The notes below the pieces were generated by a model, which was given only the letters and a program-made list of their open reading frames with translations, had not been told where the DNA came from and did no database searches. The position numbers and the translations under genes are program-made. From Streptomyces mangrovi (lineage in GTDB: Bacteria; Actinomycetota; Actinomycetes; Streptomycetales; Streptomycetaceae): a DNA stretch of 64,000 bases. Below are positions 25,432-32,944 of this stretch, piece by piece. Location of the stretch: contig NZ_FOSG01000020.1 of the NCBI RefSeq assembly GCF_900114215.1, forward strand, positions 50,261 through 114,260, read 5' to 3'. Each line of letters begins with the position of its first letter. The first letter of the stretch is position 1.

Positions 25432-26424
25432 TCAGCCGAAGACCGGGACCGGACCCCGGTCCCGGTCGGCCGGGGCGCGCAGGCCCGCCCGCAGCCGCTC
25501 GACCCGGGCGCGCACCTCGGCGGCCGACGGCCCGGCCGGCGCCGGTTCCGGCAACCCGCGGCAGTCCCGGCACAGCCCGCCCGGCAGCGCCTCGGGACGT
25601 CCGGGCCGCCCGCACCCGGTGCACTCCATCACCCGGCGCGGCGCCGTCCCCTGCGCGGGTACGGGCGCTGGGACGGGTACGGGTGTGGACGCGGGTGCGG
25701 CGGACACGGCCGCCGCCTCGGGCGGCAGCCGGTCGGCCAGCCGCCGCCGGGCCAGCGCCCCCGGGCAGTGCACCGTCTCCGGCAGCCCGGACGTCAGCGC
25801 CAGCACGAGCTGCCCCGGGCTCGCCCCGCGCTCCAGCCAGACGGCGGCCGGACCGGCCAGGTCCGCGCACTCGGCGGCCGAGAGCGTCATACGCGGGTCG
25901 GCCTGCCCGAGCGCGGCCAGCACCTCGTACGCCTCCGCCCGCCGGGACGGCCGTACGTCCCCGGCCTCCTCGGCCTCCGCTACCGGCTCCGGGGCGGGCA
26001 CCGGCTCCCGTTCCGCACCGGGGGCCTCGCCGGGCGGCGTGCCCTCCCGCAGGAACGCCCCCCACCAGGCGTCGTCCCGCGCCGTCCGCGAGAAGTACGT
26101 GCGGTACACCCACTGGGTGCGGCCCTCGCCCACGGTCTCGCGCACCCGCCGCAGATGCCCGGCCCGCGACAGCGCGTTCAGCGCGGACCGCACCGCCTGC
26201 TGCCCGTAGGCGGGCAGTTCGCGGGCGAGGGTCTTGGTGTCGATCGCCGCGCCGTCCGGCAGCCGGTCGATGTGGGCGGCCACCGACGCCTCGCGAGGCG
26301 GCAGGTGTTCGAAGTCGCCGCGCTTACGGGGGAGTTGTCCGGGTGCGGAGCGCTTTCCGTAGCCGGGAGCGGCCATCGGAGGGGCGTACGGGCGCACGTC
26401 GGCGCTACTGTTGGCCATAGCCAT
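25432..26424 (-). CDS. Winged-helix protein with C-terminal zinc ribbon
   Basis: This is a 330-residue product. Residues 45-110 are a winged helix (DTKTLARELPAYGQQAVRSALNAL, then a basic wing). The middle is Pro/Glu-rich and there is a C-terminal CxxC...CxxC pair (ECTGCGRPG, GLCRDCRG). It is typically annotated as a helix-turn-helix or MarR-like regulator in Streptomyces; target and ligand are unknown. Two in-frame ATGs (26424, 26418) are equally plausible. Confidence 0.75.
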   Translation of the reverse strand: MAMANSSADVRPYAPPMAAPGYGKRSAPGQLPRKRGDFEHLPPREASVAAHIDRLPDGAAIDTKTLARELPAYGQQAVRSALNALSRAGHLRRVRETVGEGRTQWVYRTYFSRTARDDAWWGAFLREGTPPGEAPGAEREPVPAPEPVAEAEEAGDVRPSRRAEAYEVLAALGQADPRMTLSAAECADLAGPAAVWLERGASPGQLVLALTSGLPETVHCPGALARRRLADRLPPEAAAVSAAPASTPVPVPAPVPAQGTAPRRVMECTGCGRPGRPEALPGGLCRDCRGLPEPAPAGPSAAEVRARVERLRAGLRAPADRDRGPVPVFG

Positions 26425-26572
26425 GGGGTCGAGGTCCGATCGATCCGGATGGTCAGACCCTCGCCCGGTGTTGGCCCACCGGCGGGGGTCGTTCTCTTGT
26501 CGTTCCGCACGCTACACCGCCGACGCGGTGTGTGGCGACCCGGTCGCTGAGAGTGGAAAACCGCAGGGTGGG

Positions 26573-26595
26573 AGGGTGGGAGGAGACCTCCCACC
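26573..26595. terminator. 10-bp hairpin in the 369-base gap 26425-26793
   Basis: gggtgggagg and cctcccaccc flank a 3-nt loop. It could end the GNAT gene transcript, which runs on - toward it. The gap also contains three ctcaccg(g/a) repeats near 26750 and no gene I can support. Confidence 0.55.
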
Positions 26596-26793
26596 CATTC
26601 CTTGGAGAAGGCGCTCGAATCCCGGATCCCGACCCCCGGCACCCGAGCTCCGGGCCGGATTCCCGGCCCTCCGGAGCGGGCGGCGCACTCCCCGGCGGCC
26701 CGTGGATCGGGTGCGCGGCGAGTGCGTCACGCACCCCGCGCCGACTCACCGGCTCACCGACTCACCGGCGCGCCCGTCCCCGCCCGGACGGTC

Positions 26794-27339
26794 TCACGGC
26801 GCCGGCCGCAGGCCCCAGGTCTGGAGGACGTAGGGCCGCCCCTTCTCCTCCCCCTCGATCAGCGGCACGTCGAGCAGGCCGAAGCCCGCCTTGGTGGCCA
26901 CGGCGACGCTGGCGGCGTTCTCCGCCTCCAGCTCCAGGATGACCTGCTCGGCGCCCAACTGCTCGAAGGCGTACGCGGCCATCACCCGCACCGCCCGTAC
27001 GGCCAGCCCCCGGCCCCGGTGCGCCGGGCCGACCGCGTAGCCGAGCTCCGTACCCTCGGGGGCGCGGCGCAGCATCACCTCGCCGAGCGGCGCGCGGCCG
27101 TCGGTGGTGATCGCGAGCAGGATGGCCGTGCCGTCCGCCCGCAGCTGCCGGACACGGTCGAGCCGTGCGCGGGCGGCCGCCTCGTCGAAGGGCGAGACGA
27201 TCGGCGTCCAGTACGCGATGTCGGGGTGGTCGAACAGATCCGGCATCGCGGCCACGTCCGCCTCCGTCCAGTCACGCAGGACGAGCCCCTCCCCGCTGAG
27301 CTCGATCCGGTCGGGAAACGGCGGCTTGCTGCTGCTCAC
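26794..27339 (-). CDS. GNAT family N-acetyltransferase
   Basis: This 181-residue protein starts at GTG 27339. GNAT features are LVLRDWTEADVAAM, then TELGYAVGPAHRGRGLAVRAVRVM (the R/Q-x-x-G-R/A-like acetyl-CoA loop is here HRGRGLA), and ELEAENAASVAVATKAGF. This is the RimJ/RimL-like subgroup that acetylates protein N-termini or small amines. The acceptor cannot be predicted. Confidence 0.85.
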   Translation of the reverse strand: MSSSKPPFPDRIELSGEGLVLRDWTEADVAAMPDLFDHPDIAYWTPIVSPFDEAAARARLDRVRQLRADGTAILLAITTDGRAPLGEVMLRRAPEGTELGYAVGPAHRGRGLAVRAVRVMAAYAFEQLGAEQVILELEAENAASVAVATKAGFGLLDVPLIEGEEKGRPYVLQTWGLRPAP

Positions 27340-27455
27340 GGTGATTCCCCCTGGCTCCGTAGGACGAGGCAGCATATCCGGGGCCGCGGCCGTGGGTCCG
27401 TGGACTTTTCCGCGTCCGGCGGAAGCGGTGACCCGGGCCCGGGCGGACCCGGGGC

Positions 27456-27800
27456 TCAGGGGCGGGCGAGGTAGGCGGCCAGCGCGTCGCGGCTGCGCGC
27501 CAGCTCGCCGATGCGCTCGTCCAGCGCCGCCAGTTCCCGCTCCAGCGCGCCCCGCAGATCCGCGCACCAGTCGAAGCCCGGCTCCGAGCCCCGGGCGCAC
27601 GGCAGCACCGAGCGGATCACCTCGGTGGTCAGGCCCGCGTCCAGCAGGGCGCGGATCTGCCGCACGGTGAGCACCGCGTCCTCGCCGTAGGTGCGGTAGC
27701 CGTTCGGGCCGCGCTCGGGGGTGAGCAGCCCCTGCTCCCCGTAGTACCGCAGCAGCCGCGTACTGACCCCCGTGCGCCGGGACAGCTCCCCGATCAGCAT
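27456..27800 (-). CDS. MerR family transcriptional regulator
   Basis: This is a 114-residue product. The N-terminal MerR helix-turn-helix with wing is MLIGELSRRTGVSTRLLRYYGEQGLLTPER, and a dimerisation coiled coil follows (LRGALERELAALDERIGELA). A single CARG and a second Cys (WCADL) could bind an effector, but no classical metal-site pattern is seen. It is divergent from the class IV aminotransferase gene, with a MerR-type operator between them. Confidence 0.88.
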   Translation of the reverse strand: MLIGELSRRTGVSTRLLRYYGEQGLLTPERGPNGYRTYGEDAVLTVRQIRALLDAGLTTEVIRSVLPCARGSEPGFDWCADLRGALERELAALDERIGELARSRDALAAYLARP

Positions 27801-27821
27801 GTGCCCCACCTCTCCCGGGAG

Positions 27822-27853
27822 TTGACCTTCACACCGGTGTGAAGCCCTAACGT
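27822..27853 (+). promoter_or_regulatory. MerR-type promoter with palindrome in a long spacer
   Basis: TTGACC (27822-27827) and TAACGT (27848-27853) are separated by 20 bp. The spacer region is filled by the perfect palindrome CTTCACACC-GGTGTGAAG (27827-27844). Over-long spacers with central dyads are typical of promoters that MerR proteins activate by DNA distortion. It reads toward the aminotransferase gene. Confidence 0.7.
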
Positions 27854-27893
27854 CGCCCCGCGAGCGGGCATTCCGCGCCCGCCGCACCTTTTC

Positions 27894-27947
27894 CTGAAAC
27901 CCCTGAAACCCCTGAAATCCCTGAAACCCCTGAAATCCCTGAGGCCC
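27894..27947. repeat. Six tandem 9-bp units (CTGAAAYCC)
   Basis: Five close copies and one degenerate copy lie between the MerR-type promoter and the aminotransferase start, within the probable leader of that gene. The run is unusually A-rich for this window. Confidence 0.85.
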
Positions 27948-27983
27948 ATGAACTCCCGGGACCCGAGCTTCGGAGGGACGCAC

Positions 27984-28790
27984 ATGACCCCATCGACCCC
28001 TTACGCCGTCCACCGCGACGGCCGCAGGGCCACCGCCGGAGAGCTGGCGCCGCTCGCCTTCGCGGGCCACGCCCACTTCACCGCCATGCAGGTGCGCGGC
28101 GGCCGGGTCCGGGGGCTCGACCTGCATCTGGCCCGGCTGCGCTCGGCCTCGCTGGAGCTGTACGGCCGGGCGCTGCCCGACGACTTGGTGCGGTCCCGCC
28201 TGCGGACGGCGCTGGAGGGCGGGCCGCAGGACGTGTCGCTGACGGTCGTGGTGTACTCCCCGGCGGGCGAGTTCACGGCGGCGGACGCCGAACCGGAGAT
28301 GCTGGTCCGCACCGGACCGCCCGCCTCCGGGCCCGAAGGACCGCTGACGCTGGCCGCGTTCGAGCACGAGCGCTTCCTGCCGTCGGTCAAGCTCGTCGGC
28401 GAGGCGGCCAAGACGTATCTGCTGCGCCGGGCCGCCGCGCAGGGCTTCGACGACGCCGCCTTCACCGACCGCCGGGGCCGGATCGGCGAGGCGACGATCT
28501 GGAACCTGGCCTTCTGGGACGGCTCGGCGGTGGTGTGGCCCGAGGCCGAGGTGCTGACCGGGGTCACGATGGGCGTCCTGCGCCGGCGGCTCGACCGCCT
28601 GGGCGTACCCCAGCGCGTCCGGGAGATCACCCTCGCCGACCTGCCGGGACTGGCCGGGGCCGCCGTCATGAACTCATGGACGCCGGGGGCCGCCGTACAC
28701 CGGATCGGCTCCGCCTCCCTGCCCGCGGCCCCGGCCTTCACGGACCTGCTCCACCGCGCCTACCGGGCCGAACCTCCCGCCGCGCCGTGA
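27984..28790 (+). CDS. Class IV aminotransferase-like protein
   Basis: This 268-residue protein starts at ATG 27984 after GGAGGG; an in-frame ATG at 27948 lies in the repeat tail and is less likely. Fold-type IV PLP enzyme traits are HFTAMQVRGGRVRGLDLHLARL, the Lys in KLVGEAAKTYLLR, GEATIWNLAFWDG and GVTMGVLRRRL. Family members are branched-chain or D-amino acid aminotransferases and aminodeoxychorismate lyase. The substrate is not clear. MerR control is inferred from the divergent arrangement. Confidence 0.82.
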   Translation: MTPSTPYAVHRDGRRATAGELAPLAFAGHAHFTAMQVRGGRVRGLDLHLARLRSASLELYGRALPDDLVRSRLRTALEGGPQDVSLTVVVYSPAGEFTAADAEPEMLVRTGPPASGPEGPLTLAAFEHERFLPSVKLVGEAAKTYLLRRAAAQGFDDAAFTDRRGRIGEATIWNLAFWDGSAVVWPEAEVLTGVTMGVLRRRLDRLGVPQRVREITLADLPGLAGAAVMNSWTPGAAVHRIGSASLPAAPAFTDLLHRAYRAEPPAAP

Positions 28791-28882
28791 GCGCCGGGGC
28801 GCGCCCGGCCGCCTGCACCGGGACCGGCCGCCGGGGCGTGCCATACGCTGCCGGAAGTTCCCCGGAAAAAAATCGGCGGCCG

Positions 28883-28908
28883 TGTTGATCCGCGCCGTCC
28901 CCGTTCGA
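28883..28908 (+). promoter_or_regulatory. Possible ECF42-type promoter
   Basis: TGTTGA (28883-28888) and CGA (28906-28908) are spaced 17 bp, upstream of the DGPF gene. ECF42 promoters are reported with TGTCGA-like -35 and CGA-like -10 elements. This would allow self-control by the sigma factor two genes on. Confidence 0.4.
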
Positions 28909-28962
28909 CCTATGGGTGAGAGGGGCCGGGAGAGGCCCCGGAACCGCCAGGGAGACAGAGTC

Positions 28963-29382
28963 ATGAAGTACATGCTGATCATGCGCGCCACCGACGAGGC
29001 CCTCGCGGGGATGGCGGACGTCGACTTCGGCGAGATGCTGGAGACCATCGGCCGGTACAACGACGAGCTGATCCGGGCCGGTGTGCTGGTCGCCGCGGAG
29101 GGCCTGGACGACGCCGCCGAGGGCGTGGTCGTCGACCACTCCTCCGAGCCGCCCGTGGTCACCGACGGCCCCTACGGCGAGACCAAGGAGCTGTTCGGCG
29201 GCTTCTACATCCTCAACGTCTCCTCCAAGGAGGAGGCCGTCGAGTGGGCCAGGCGGGCGCCGTTCAGCGGCCCGGGCCTGAAGACCGAGATCCGCCGGGT
29301 CACCACGATCGACGAGTTCCCCCAGGACAACGAGTGGATCCAGAAGGAGCGGGCCTGGCGCGAGGCCACCGGCCAGCTCTGA
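28963..29382 (+). CDS. YCII/DGPF domain protein
   Basis: This is a 139-residue product starting at ATG 28963. It has a ferredoxin-like YCII fold, MKYMLIMRATDEA, with the name-giving motif seen as TDGPYGETKELFGGFYIL (DGPY in place of DGPF), and WARRAPFSGPGLKTEIR at the end. Family members sit next to ECF42 sigma factors and are thought to be small enzymes or regulators. The sigma factor gene starts 24 bases downstream. Confidence 0.9.
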   Translation: MKYMLIMRATDEALAGMADVDFGEMLETIGRYNDELIRAGVLVAAEGLDDAAEGVVVDHSSEPPVVTDGPYGETKELFGGFYILNVSSKEEAVEWARRAPFSGPGLKTEIRRVTTIDEFPQDNEWIQKERAWREATGQL

Positions 29383-29406
29383 GGGGAGTTGGGGGAGCTG
29401 CGGGAG

Positions 29407-30705
29407 ATGGCCGACCCCACCGGCCGTGAGGCCGTCGCCGCCGTCTGGCGGATCGAGTCCGCGCGGATCACCGGCGCGCTCGCGCGGTACACCGGCGACT
29501 TCGCGCTGGCCGAGGACTGCGCCCAGGAGGCACTGGCCGAGGCGCTGGTGAACTGGCCGCGCGAGGGCACGCCCCGCGACCCGGCGGGGTGGCTGCTCAC
29601 CGCCGGCAGGCGCCGCGCGATCGACGCCTTCCGCCGGCGCTCCGCCCTCGGCGAGCGGTACGCCGCCCTCGCCCACGGCCTGGGCGAGGGCGGCATCGTC
29701 TCGGGCGGCCTCTCGGGGGGTGCGCCTCCCGACCCGGCCCGGGAGGGCGGTGACGTGCTGTGGGACCCGGACCGCATCGACGACGACACCCTCGCGCTGA
29801 TGTTCCTCGCCTGCCATCCCGTGCTGCCGCGCGAGGGGCGGGTGGCGCTCACCCTGCGGGTGGTCGGCGGTCTGACGAGCGACGAGATCGCCAGGGCGTT
29901 CCTGGTGCCGACCGCCACGGTGCAGGCCCGGATCACCCGGGCGAAGAAGACCTTGAAGGCGGCCCGGGTGCCGTTCGAGACGCCGACGGCCGGAGAGCGG
30001 GCCGAACGGCTCGGCTCGGTCCTCAGCGTCGTCTACCTGATCTTCACCGAGGGGTCCTCGGCCAGTTCGGGCGGGGATCTGATCCGGTTCGACCTCGCGG
30101 GCGAGGCGCAGCGCCTGGCGCGGGTGCTCAGCCGGCTGATGCCGGACGAGGGCGAGGTCCACGGCCTGCTGGCGCTGCTGGAGCTGACCGCGGCGCGCTT
30201 CCCCGCCCGTACCGGGCCGGACGGCGAGCCGGTGCTGCTGGAGCACCAGGACCGCCGCCGCTGGGACCGCTCCGCGATCCGCCGGGGGCGGGCCGCCCTG
30301 GCCCGCGCCGAGCGGACCGGCCGGGGCCTGGGCGCCTACGGCCTGCAGGCGGCGATCGCCGAGTGCCACGCCGCCGCCCCCTCGGTCGAGGAGACCGACT
30401 GGGAGCGGATCGTGCTCCTCTACGAGGCGCTCGGCCGGCTCGCGCCCTCACCGGTGGTCGACCTCAACCGGGCGGTGGCCGTCTGCATGGCGCACGGGCC
30501 GGCGGCGGCCCTGGCCATCGTGGACGGGCTGGCCGACGCCAAGGCGCTGTCCGGCTCCCATCTGCTGCCGAACGTCCGCGGGGAACTCCTCGCCCGCCTG
30601 GGGCGTACCGACGAGGCGCGCGCCGAACTGGAGCGCGCGGTCCGGCTGTGCGGCAACGACCGCGAGCGGACGGTACTGCGCCGCAAACTCGCCGGCCTCG
30701 GTTGA
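29407..30705 (+). CDS. ECF42-group RNA polymerase sigma factor with C-terminal helical domain
   Basis: This is a 432-residue product. Sigma region 2 (ESARITGALARYTGDFALAEDCAQEALAEAL..WP) and region 4 (LTLRVVGGLTSDEIARAFLVPTATVQARITRAKK) occupy the first 200 residues. The remaining 230 are a TPR-like helical domain (LLALLELTAARFPAR, VDLNRAVAVCMAHGPAAALAIVD) typical of ECF42. No anti-sigma gene is adjacent, as usual for the group; the C-terminal domain is thought to control activity. ATG 29407 is chosen; TTG 29389 is possible. Confidence 0.92.
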   Translation: MADPTGREAVAAVWRIESARITGALARYTGDFALAEDCAQEALAEALVNWPREGTPRDPAGWLLTAGRRRAIDAFRRRSALGERYAALAHGLGEGGIVSGGLSGGAPPDPAREGGDVLWDPDRIDDDTLALMFLACHPVLPREGRVALTLRVVGGLTSDEIARAFLVPTATVQARITRAKKTLKAARVPFETPTAGERAERLGSVLSVVYLIFTEGSSASSGGDLIRFDLAGEAQRLARVLSRLMPDEGEVHGLLALLELTAARFPARTGPDGEPVLLEHQDRRRWDRSAIRRGRAALARAERTGRGLGAYGLQAAIAECHAAAPSVEETDWERIVLLYEALGRLAPSPVVDLNRAVAVCMAHGPAAALAIVDGLADAKALSGSHLLPNVRGELLARLGRTDEARAELERAVRLCGNDRERTVLRRKLAGLG

Positions 30706-30720
30706 CCGCCCGCCGGTTGA

Positions 30721-30777
30721 GCCCGGCCGCCGGGCTCAGCCGGCGGCCGGGCGGTGGATCACGTGCGGGCGGTGTAC
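30721..30777. repeat. Left 57-bp flanking direct repeat of the AAA/TOPRIM cassette
   Basis: It matches 32724-32780 at 51 of 57 positions in the same orientation. It contains a perfect 13-bp terminator hairpin (30721-30733/30740-30752) and a vestige of a DUF397 C-terminus ending Y-T-A-R-T-stop on the - strand. The last base directly abuts the stop codon of the TOPRIM-like gene. Confidence 0.88.
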
Positions 30778-31455
30778 CTACTGGCGTGAGCGCTGGGAAG
30801 GGATCGGCCACCGTTTCAGGTCCGCGATGAACTCGCTGTACGAGCGGTTGGAGCCGCTGGGCCTGGTGAGCAGTCCCTGCTCCAGGGCCTTGCGGATGAT
30901 CTCGGGCCCGTCGCTCTCCCGGTACCGAGGCCGGACGAGTTGCCCCTCGAGATCTTCCTTCGGGGTCTGGCGTCGTCCTGTGTCCCGCCCGTGCCAGGAG
31001 TCGGGAAGCCGCCACGACGGCTTGTACAGCGGGAACGCGTCCGGAAAGAGCAGGAGCCATGCCTCGGACTCGGCCGCCGCGAGTGCGTAGACGGATGAAC
31101 AGGCACCGGCCGCTTTGGCGAGCGCGGTGGAGACGGACCGGTGGGCACGGTCATAGGCGGGGCCGGGACAGGCGTCCATGTCCTCATGGACCGCGATGCC
31201 CACGAACTCCCCCTTCTGCTGCTTCGCCTTGCCACGTGCCTTGTCCACCAGGGTCTTCGCCGCCGCGCTCAGTTCCGGGCCCGCCTTCTTCCGCAGCCTC
31301 ACCGGATCGGTGATTTCGGTGAGGCGTACGGCGGAGGCGAGACCGGGATGCGCGGCTCTGATGAAAGAGGCGAGTATACGACGGTCGTTGGAACTCTCAC
31401 CGGCGAGGACGACGATCCTCCTGGCGGATCGCCGGTCCGCGTCCCGGCGGCTCAC
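30778..31455 (-). CDS. TOPRIM-like (DUF4276/RloB-type) putative nuclease
   Basis: This is a 225-residue product starting at GTG 31455, which overlaps the ATPase stop by 4 bases (GTGA). Features suggest a small TOPRIM protein: VLAGESSNDRRIL near residue 17 with an early Glu, EFVGIAVHEDMDACPGP (a DxD-like acidic pair), and ALAAAESEAWLLLFPDAF, a segment typical of DUF4276/RloB relatives. The C-terminus is basic and charged. Such proteins act as the nuclease half of ATPase-TOPRIM pairs (OLD, PARIS, RloA/B). Family assignment is by motif reading and is moderate. Confidence 0.65.
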   Translation of the reverse strand: MSRRDADRRSARRIVVLAGESSNDRRILASFIRAAHPGLASAVRLTEITDPVRLRKKAGPELSAAAKTLVDKARGKAKQQKGEFVGIAVHEDMDACPGPAYDRAHRSVSTALAKAAGACSSVYALAAAESEAWLLLFPDAFPLYKPSWRLPDSWHGRDTGRRQTPKEDLEGQLVRPRYRESDGPEIIRKALEQGLLTRPSGSNRSYSEFIADLKRWPIPSQRSRQ

Positions 31456-32678
31456 AGATCGTCCTCCGTCAGGTCGCCGCCGAGCACACCTGAGAACCAC
31501 AGCTCGCCGAGCGGCTGGTCGCCCGTCTCCGCGGCGATCTCCCTGACCTCTTCCACCGAGAAGGCGGGGATGATCGACGCGCCGTCCTCGTCGCGGTCGC
31601 ACACGATGAACTCCTCGGGCACCAGCCGGTCGACCAGTGCGGGGGAGTGGGTGGCGACGATCAGCTGTGTCCGCTCGGAGGCCTCCCGCAGGCGTTCCAC
31701 GATGAGTTCGAGGGCCTGCGGGTGGAGGCCGTGGTCGATCTCCTCGACGCAGGTGAGCGCGGGCGGGGCCGGATCGTAGAGCATGGCGAGCAGACCCAGG
31801 AGGCGTACCGTCCCGAACGAGGCGTCGGCCAGCGGAGTCGTGCGTCGCAGTCCCCGCTCGTGGAGCACGACGGCGAGACGGTCCGCGTACCCGCCGACCT
31901 GCTCGAACTCGATCGCCTCCAACTGCGGGAGGATCCGGCGCGCGTCGGCGGTGAGACCGTTCCAGCACTCCTCGTCGGAGCTGAGCCGGACCAGGAAGGC
32001 GGCCAGGTTCTCCGCGTGCGGTTCCAGGTGGCCCGCGAGGGCGGAGGAGTGGGCCCGGGTGGGTTGCCGTGCGGCGGTGACGTCCACGTCGAAGACCCGG
32101 AACGAGGAGAGGCGTTCGGCCACCCGTGAGACCTCTCTGCCGCCGTCCGACGGGCCCAGGCGTGGAAGCGTCGACAGTCCGCTGCTCAACCGCTGGATGG
32201 TGAAGCTGCCGCTGTCGGACTCCTGGCCGGCCCGGCTGTCGACCACATGGGCCTCCTCGCCGGAGATCTTGATGCGCCGCCCCCTGCCCCGGGTCCGCTT
32301 GAACTCGAAACTCTCCTGGCGCGACAGGGTGTAGGAGCCGTGGTCGTGCGAGGCGGACCGTCTGCGGATGGTCAGCGAGTACTCGTCGGGGGCCTTGGGG
32401 CTCGCATGCGTCGTCCAGGTCGCCTTGAGGCGGATCTTCAGGGATGTCGGGGGCTTCTCCCCGCCCCAGAAGGCCACTTCGTCGAAGCCGCCCCGCTCGT
32501 CGAGTGCGGGCTGGAGATCGGTGCGGATGATGGCGGCAAGGAAGTCGAAGACCTTCAACACGTTCGACTTGCCGACCCCGTTCGGGCCCACGAGTACGGT
32601 GAGCGGACCGAGGGGGATCGTCACATCCCGCAGACTGCGGAAGTTCTCGACGTGGAGTTCCAGGAGGCGGCCGGGCAT
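31452..32678 (-). CDS. AAA-family (ABC/SMC-like, OLD-type) ATPase
   Basis: This is a 408-residue product. The N-terminus LLELHVENFRSLRDVTIPLGPLTVLVGPNGVGKSNVL has the RecF/OLD-like start and Walker A. The signature-like SFGTVRLLGLLAMLYDP, Walker B LTCVEEIDHGLHP and H-loop LIVATHSPALVDRL follow in order. The middle (about 90-250) is a variable insertion. It is the AAA_21/AAA_15 type used in defence and repair modules. It forms a translationally coupled pair with the TOPRIM-like gene, and both sit between 57-bp direct repeats. Codon use looks less extreme than in neighbours. Confidence 0.88.
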   Translation of the reverse strand: MPGRLLELHVENFRSLRDVTIPLGPLTVLVGPNGVGKSNVLKVFDFLAAIIRTDLQPALDERGGFDEVAFWGGEKPPTSLKIRLKATWTTHASPKAPDEYSLTIRRRSASHDHGSYTLSRQESFEFKRTRGRGRRIKISGEEAHVVDSRAGQESDSGSFTIQRLSSGLSTLPRLGPSDGGREVSRVAERLSSFRVFDVDVTAARQPTRAHSSALAGHLEPHAENLAAFLVRLSSDEECWNGLTADARRILPQLEAIEFEQVGGYADRLAVVLHERGLRRTTPLADASFGTVRLLGLLAMLYDPAPPALTCVEEIDHGLHPQALELIVERLREASERTQLIVATHSPALVDRLVPEEFIVCDRDEDGASIIPAFSVEEVREIAAETGDQPLGELWFSGVLGGDLTEDDL

Positions 32679-32723
32679 GGGGTGAACCTATCGGGAGAAC
32701 AACCGTGGAACGGACAGCCCGCT

Positions 32724-32780
32724 GCCCGGCCGCCGGGCTCATCCGGCGGCCGGGCAACGGGTCACGCGCGGGCGGTGTAC
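32724..32780. repeat. Right 57-bp flanking direct repeat, overlapping the DUF397 3' end
   Basis: This is the counterpart of 30721-30777. It contains the same perfect terminator hairpin (stems 32724-32736 and 32743-32755) and the last six codons plus stop of the intact DUF397 gene. The six differences do not break the stem. Confidence 0.88.
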
Positions 32781-32944
32781 GCGACGAAGTCGGCCCAGGC
32801 GGCGGGCGGGAGCACGAGCTGCGGCCCGTCCGTCGCCTTGGAGTCGCGCACGTGCACGGCGTCGGCGCACGCGGCCACCTCGACGCAGTTGCCGCCGCCC
32901 GAGTCGCTGTGGCTGGACTTGAACCAGACCAGGCCGTCCCTCAT
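32762..32944 (-). CDS. DUF397 domain protein
   Basis: This is a 60-residue product with the DUF397 pattern: WFKSSHSDSGGGNCVEVA, VHVRDSKATDGPQL and PPAAWADFVAYTA. The family pairs with XRE/DUF5753 regulators in Streptomyces and is thought to antagonise or modulate them. Its ATG overlaps the XRE stop by 4 bases. Its 3' end and terminator are duplicated at 30721-30777. Confidence 0.92.
   Translation of the reverse strand: MRDGLVWFKSSHSDSGGGNCVEVAACADAVHVRDSKATDGPQLVLPPAAWADFVAYTARA

Noticed and set aside
27894..27947. CRISPR array
   Set aside because: The units are 9 bp, directly adjacent and without spacers. It is a simple tandem repeat, and no cas gene is present.
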